From positions 1 to 33,646 of the forward strand of contig JAFAUY010000423.1 of assembly GCA_019243005.1 (NCBI GenBank): 33,646 nt of DNA, written 5' to 3'. This DNA comes from Verrucomicrobiota bacterium (lineage in GTDB: Bacteria > Verrucomicrobiota > Verrucomicrobiia > Chthoniobacterales > JAFAMB01). This document shows, piece after piece, positions 33,012 to 33,646 of this stretch. Numbering within the stretch: the first letter of the stretch is position 1; every line of letters starts with the position of its first letter. A model generated the notes under the pieces. The model searched no databases, was not told the origin of the DNA, and worked only from the letters and a program-made list of their open reading frames with translations. Made by a program: the position numbers and the translations under genes.

Positions 33012-33119
33012 GCCCCGCACTTTACTGGCACCCGCCAGCAAGCGCCGCATTTTCGAAACAGCGCCGTGCATGCTACCAATTCGACCGGCACGCTCCAGCC
33101 GGGACCGGCAATCGATTTT

Positions 33120-33231
33120 TAGTGAGCTGAAACTTTTGGAGCCATTATAACCTGCCTTGAGGTTGCAGTGGCGATTCAAGGCGATTGGGTTTTTTCTCAA
33201 GTGCGCACGTTTATGGCCGATCAGCTCACTA
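33120..33231. repeat. 112-base element with 11-bp terminal inverted repeats and internal hairpins
   Basis: TAGTGAGCTGA at the left end and TCAGCTCACTA at the right end are exact complements. Inside, GCCTTGA (33154-33160) pairs with TCAAGGC (33176-33182), and the overlapping CTTGAG (33156-33161) can instead pair with CTCAAG (33196-33201). The first stem is followed by a six-base T-run at 33190-33195. The element could be a MITE-like transposon or a structured RNA with exclusive folds. Confidence 0.5.
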
Positions 33232-33261
33232 GGGGAAAGTCGTCAGGGCTTTCATGGTGTG

Positions 33262-33291
33262 CAGGCTGATCGCTCGTACAGGATCAGCCTG
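33262..33291. repeat. Perfect 10-bp inverted repeat
   Basis: CAGGCTGATC and GATCAGCCTG flank a ten-base loop, about 30 bases after the preceding element. A further perfect palindrome, GCCATCATGATGGC, lies at 33404-33417. No gene is supported around them. Confidence 0.55.
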
Positions 33292-33445
33292 TACCCGCCC
33301 CCCCGTGGGGTAGAATGGAATGGGGGTTGCCTCTCCCTTGCCCCGATCAGAACACATTGTCGGCGGTATTGAGCAGCCAGCCGCGAAGCGCGTGCCGTTG
33401 GCCGCCATCATGATGGCAGTCATTGTGGCGCGGAGGGGGGCTGAC

Positions 33446-33469
33446 GGTAGCCCGGCACTTCCGTGCTTA
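33446..33469. repeat. REP-like motif TAGCCCGGCAC
   Basis: TAGCCCGGCAC followed by TTCC and GTGC, a small GCAC/GTGC hairpin. The same 11 bases occur at about 32831-32845 downstream of repeat copy B. Motifs of this shape resemble REP sequences, but no associated transposase is in the window. Confidence 0.35.
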
Positions 33470-33533
33470 GTCCTACTCCGTTAAAGATGGCCTTTTTGGA
33501 AACAAGGTTTATGGGTGTTATTATCGGTGTAGA

Positions 33534-33646
33534 ATGAACCGCACTTTCACGCCCCGGCTTGAGCCTGCCGTGCTCGAGCGCCCGGAGGCGTACGCCGACC
33601 GTTTCCGCCCCACTTCAACCACCCCGGCCAAGCCCTCTGGGGCTTG
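33534..33646 (+). CDS. Start of a possible transposase gene (cut by window end)
   Basis: ATG 33534 opens a frame running to the window edge: MNRTFTPRLEPAVLERPEAY, then ADRFRP. If one base is shifted after RFRP, the next residues read FNHPGQALWGL, and this combined sequence looks like the N terminus of IS701/IS4-type transposases. That would mean a frameshift near 33612. Only 113 bases are visible, so this is tentative. The repeat-rich region just upstream fits an insertion hotspot. Confidence 0.3.
   Translation, partial: MNRTFTPRLEPAVLERPEAYADRFRPTSTTPAKPSGA

Noticed and set aside
33229-33423. 64-residue minus-strand frame near the window end
   Set aside because: It overlaps a perfect inverted repeat and has no recognisable family; a different frame over the same DNA looks equally protein-like, so neither is supported.
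1-33646. CRISPR arrays, tRNA or rRNA genes
   Set aside because: No regularly spaced direct repeats, cloverleaf-like blocks ending in CCA, or conserved rRNA stretches were seen on reading; a tRNA scan would be the decisive check.

Overview
The window looks like the chromosome of a GC-rich, free-living heterotrophic bacterium, most likely of the PVC superphylum (Verrucomicrobiota is my best guess). This rests on gene types rather than a marker gene: a Ser/Thr kinase fused to a formylglycine-generating-enzyme (FGE) domain, GH43, GH2 and amylo-1,6-glucosidase genes, RbsABC-type sugar importers, short dispersed repeats and weak Shine-Dalgarno signals. There is no rRNA, tRNA, CRISPR array or intact insertion sequence.

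Layout. 1-684 is the 3' end of a sugar ABC permease. 0.7-2.8 kb holds debris and small genes: an ISKra4-type transposase fragment, an SRPBCC protein, a broken SulP/STAS sulfate-transporter remnant and a rhodanese. 3.3-4.7 kb is a single-subunit FAD-linked D-lactate dehydrogenase. 4.8-7.8 kb (minus) is a two-gene overlapping unit: a membrane Ser/Thr kinase with an FGE-like sensor domain, followed by a membrane DUF3365-type protein with a haem c motif. 7.9-14.9 kb (minus) is a sugar or polyol catabolic cluster: FGGY kinase, SorC regulator, transketolase, permease, binding protein, ATPase, SDR dehydrogenase, then BluB. The kinase and transketolase are only truncated remnants, so uptake and regulation survive while the pathway behind them has decayed locally.

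15.3-17.3 kb (plus) is a secreted GH43 arabinanase-like enzyme. 17.5-22.5 kb (plus) is a coherent catabolic set: an amino-acid-type ABC binding-protein/permease fusion, an acetamidase/formamidase with a zinc-ribbon insert, a BKACE (DUF849) beta-keto acid cleavage enzyme and a small cupin. 22.6-27.1 kb holds a Tat-exported aldo/keto reductase and several unrecognised secreted or membrane-anchored proteins. 27.2-28.5 kb has an SDR C-terminal remnant and a DadA-like FAD amine oxidoreductase. 28.6-32.8 kb is a divergent pair: cytoplasmic GH2 beta-glucuronidase-like enzyme (minus) and amylo-alpha-1,6-glucosidase (plus). The last 0.85 kb is gene-poor, rich in perfect inverted repeats, and ends in what may be the first codons of a transposase.

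Together the genes describe a plant- or soil-polysaccharide user with sugar, lactate and amide/amino-acid catabolism. The region has been worked over by deletion: at least five gene remnants (transposase, SulP, transketolase, FGGY kinase, SDR) lie among intact genes. A short repeat occurs at about 0.95, 25.9 and 32.8 kb, and two genes (SRPBCC and glucosidase) end inside it.
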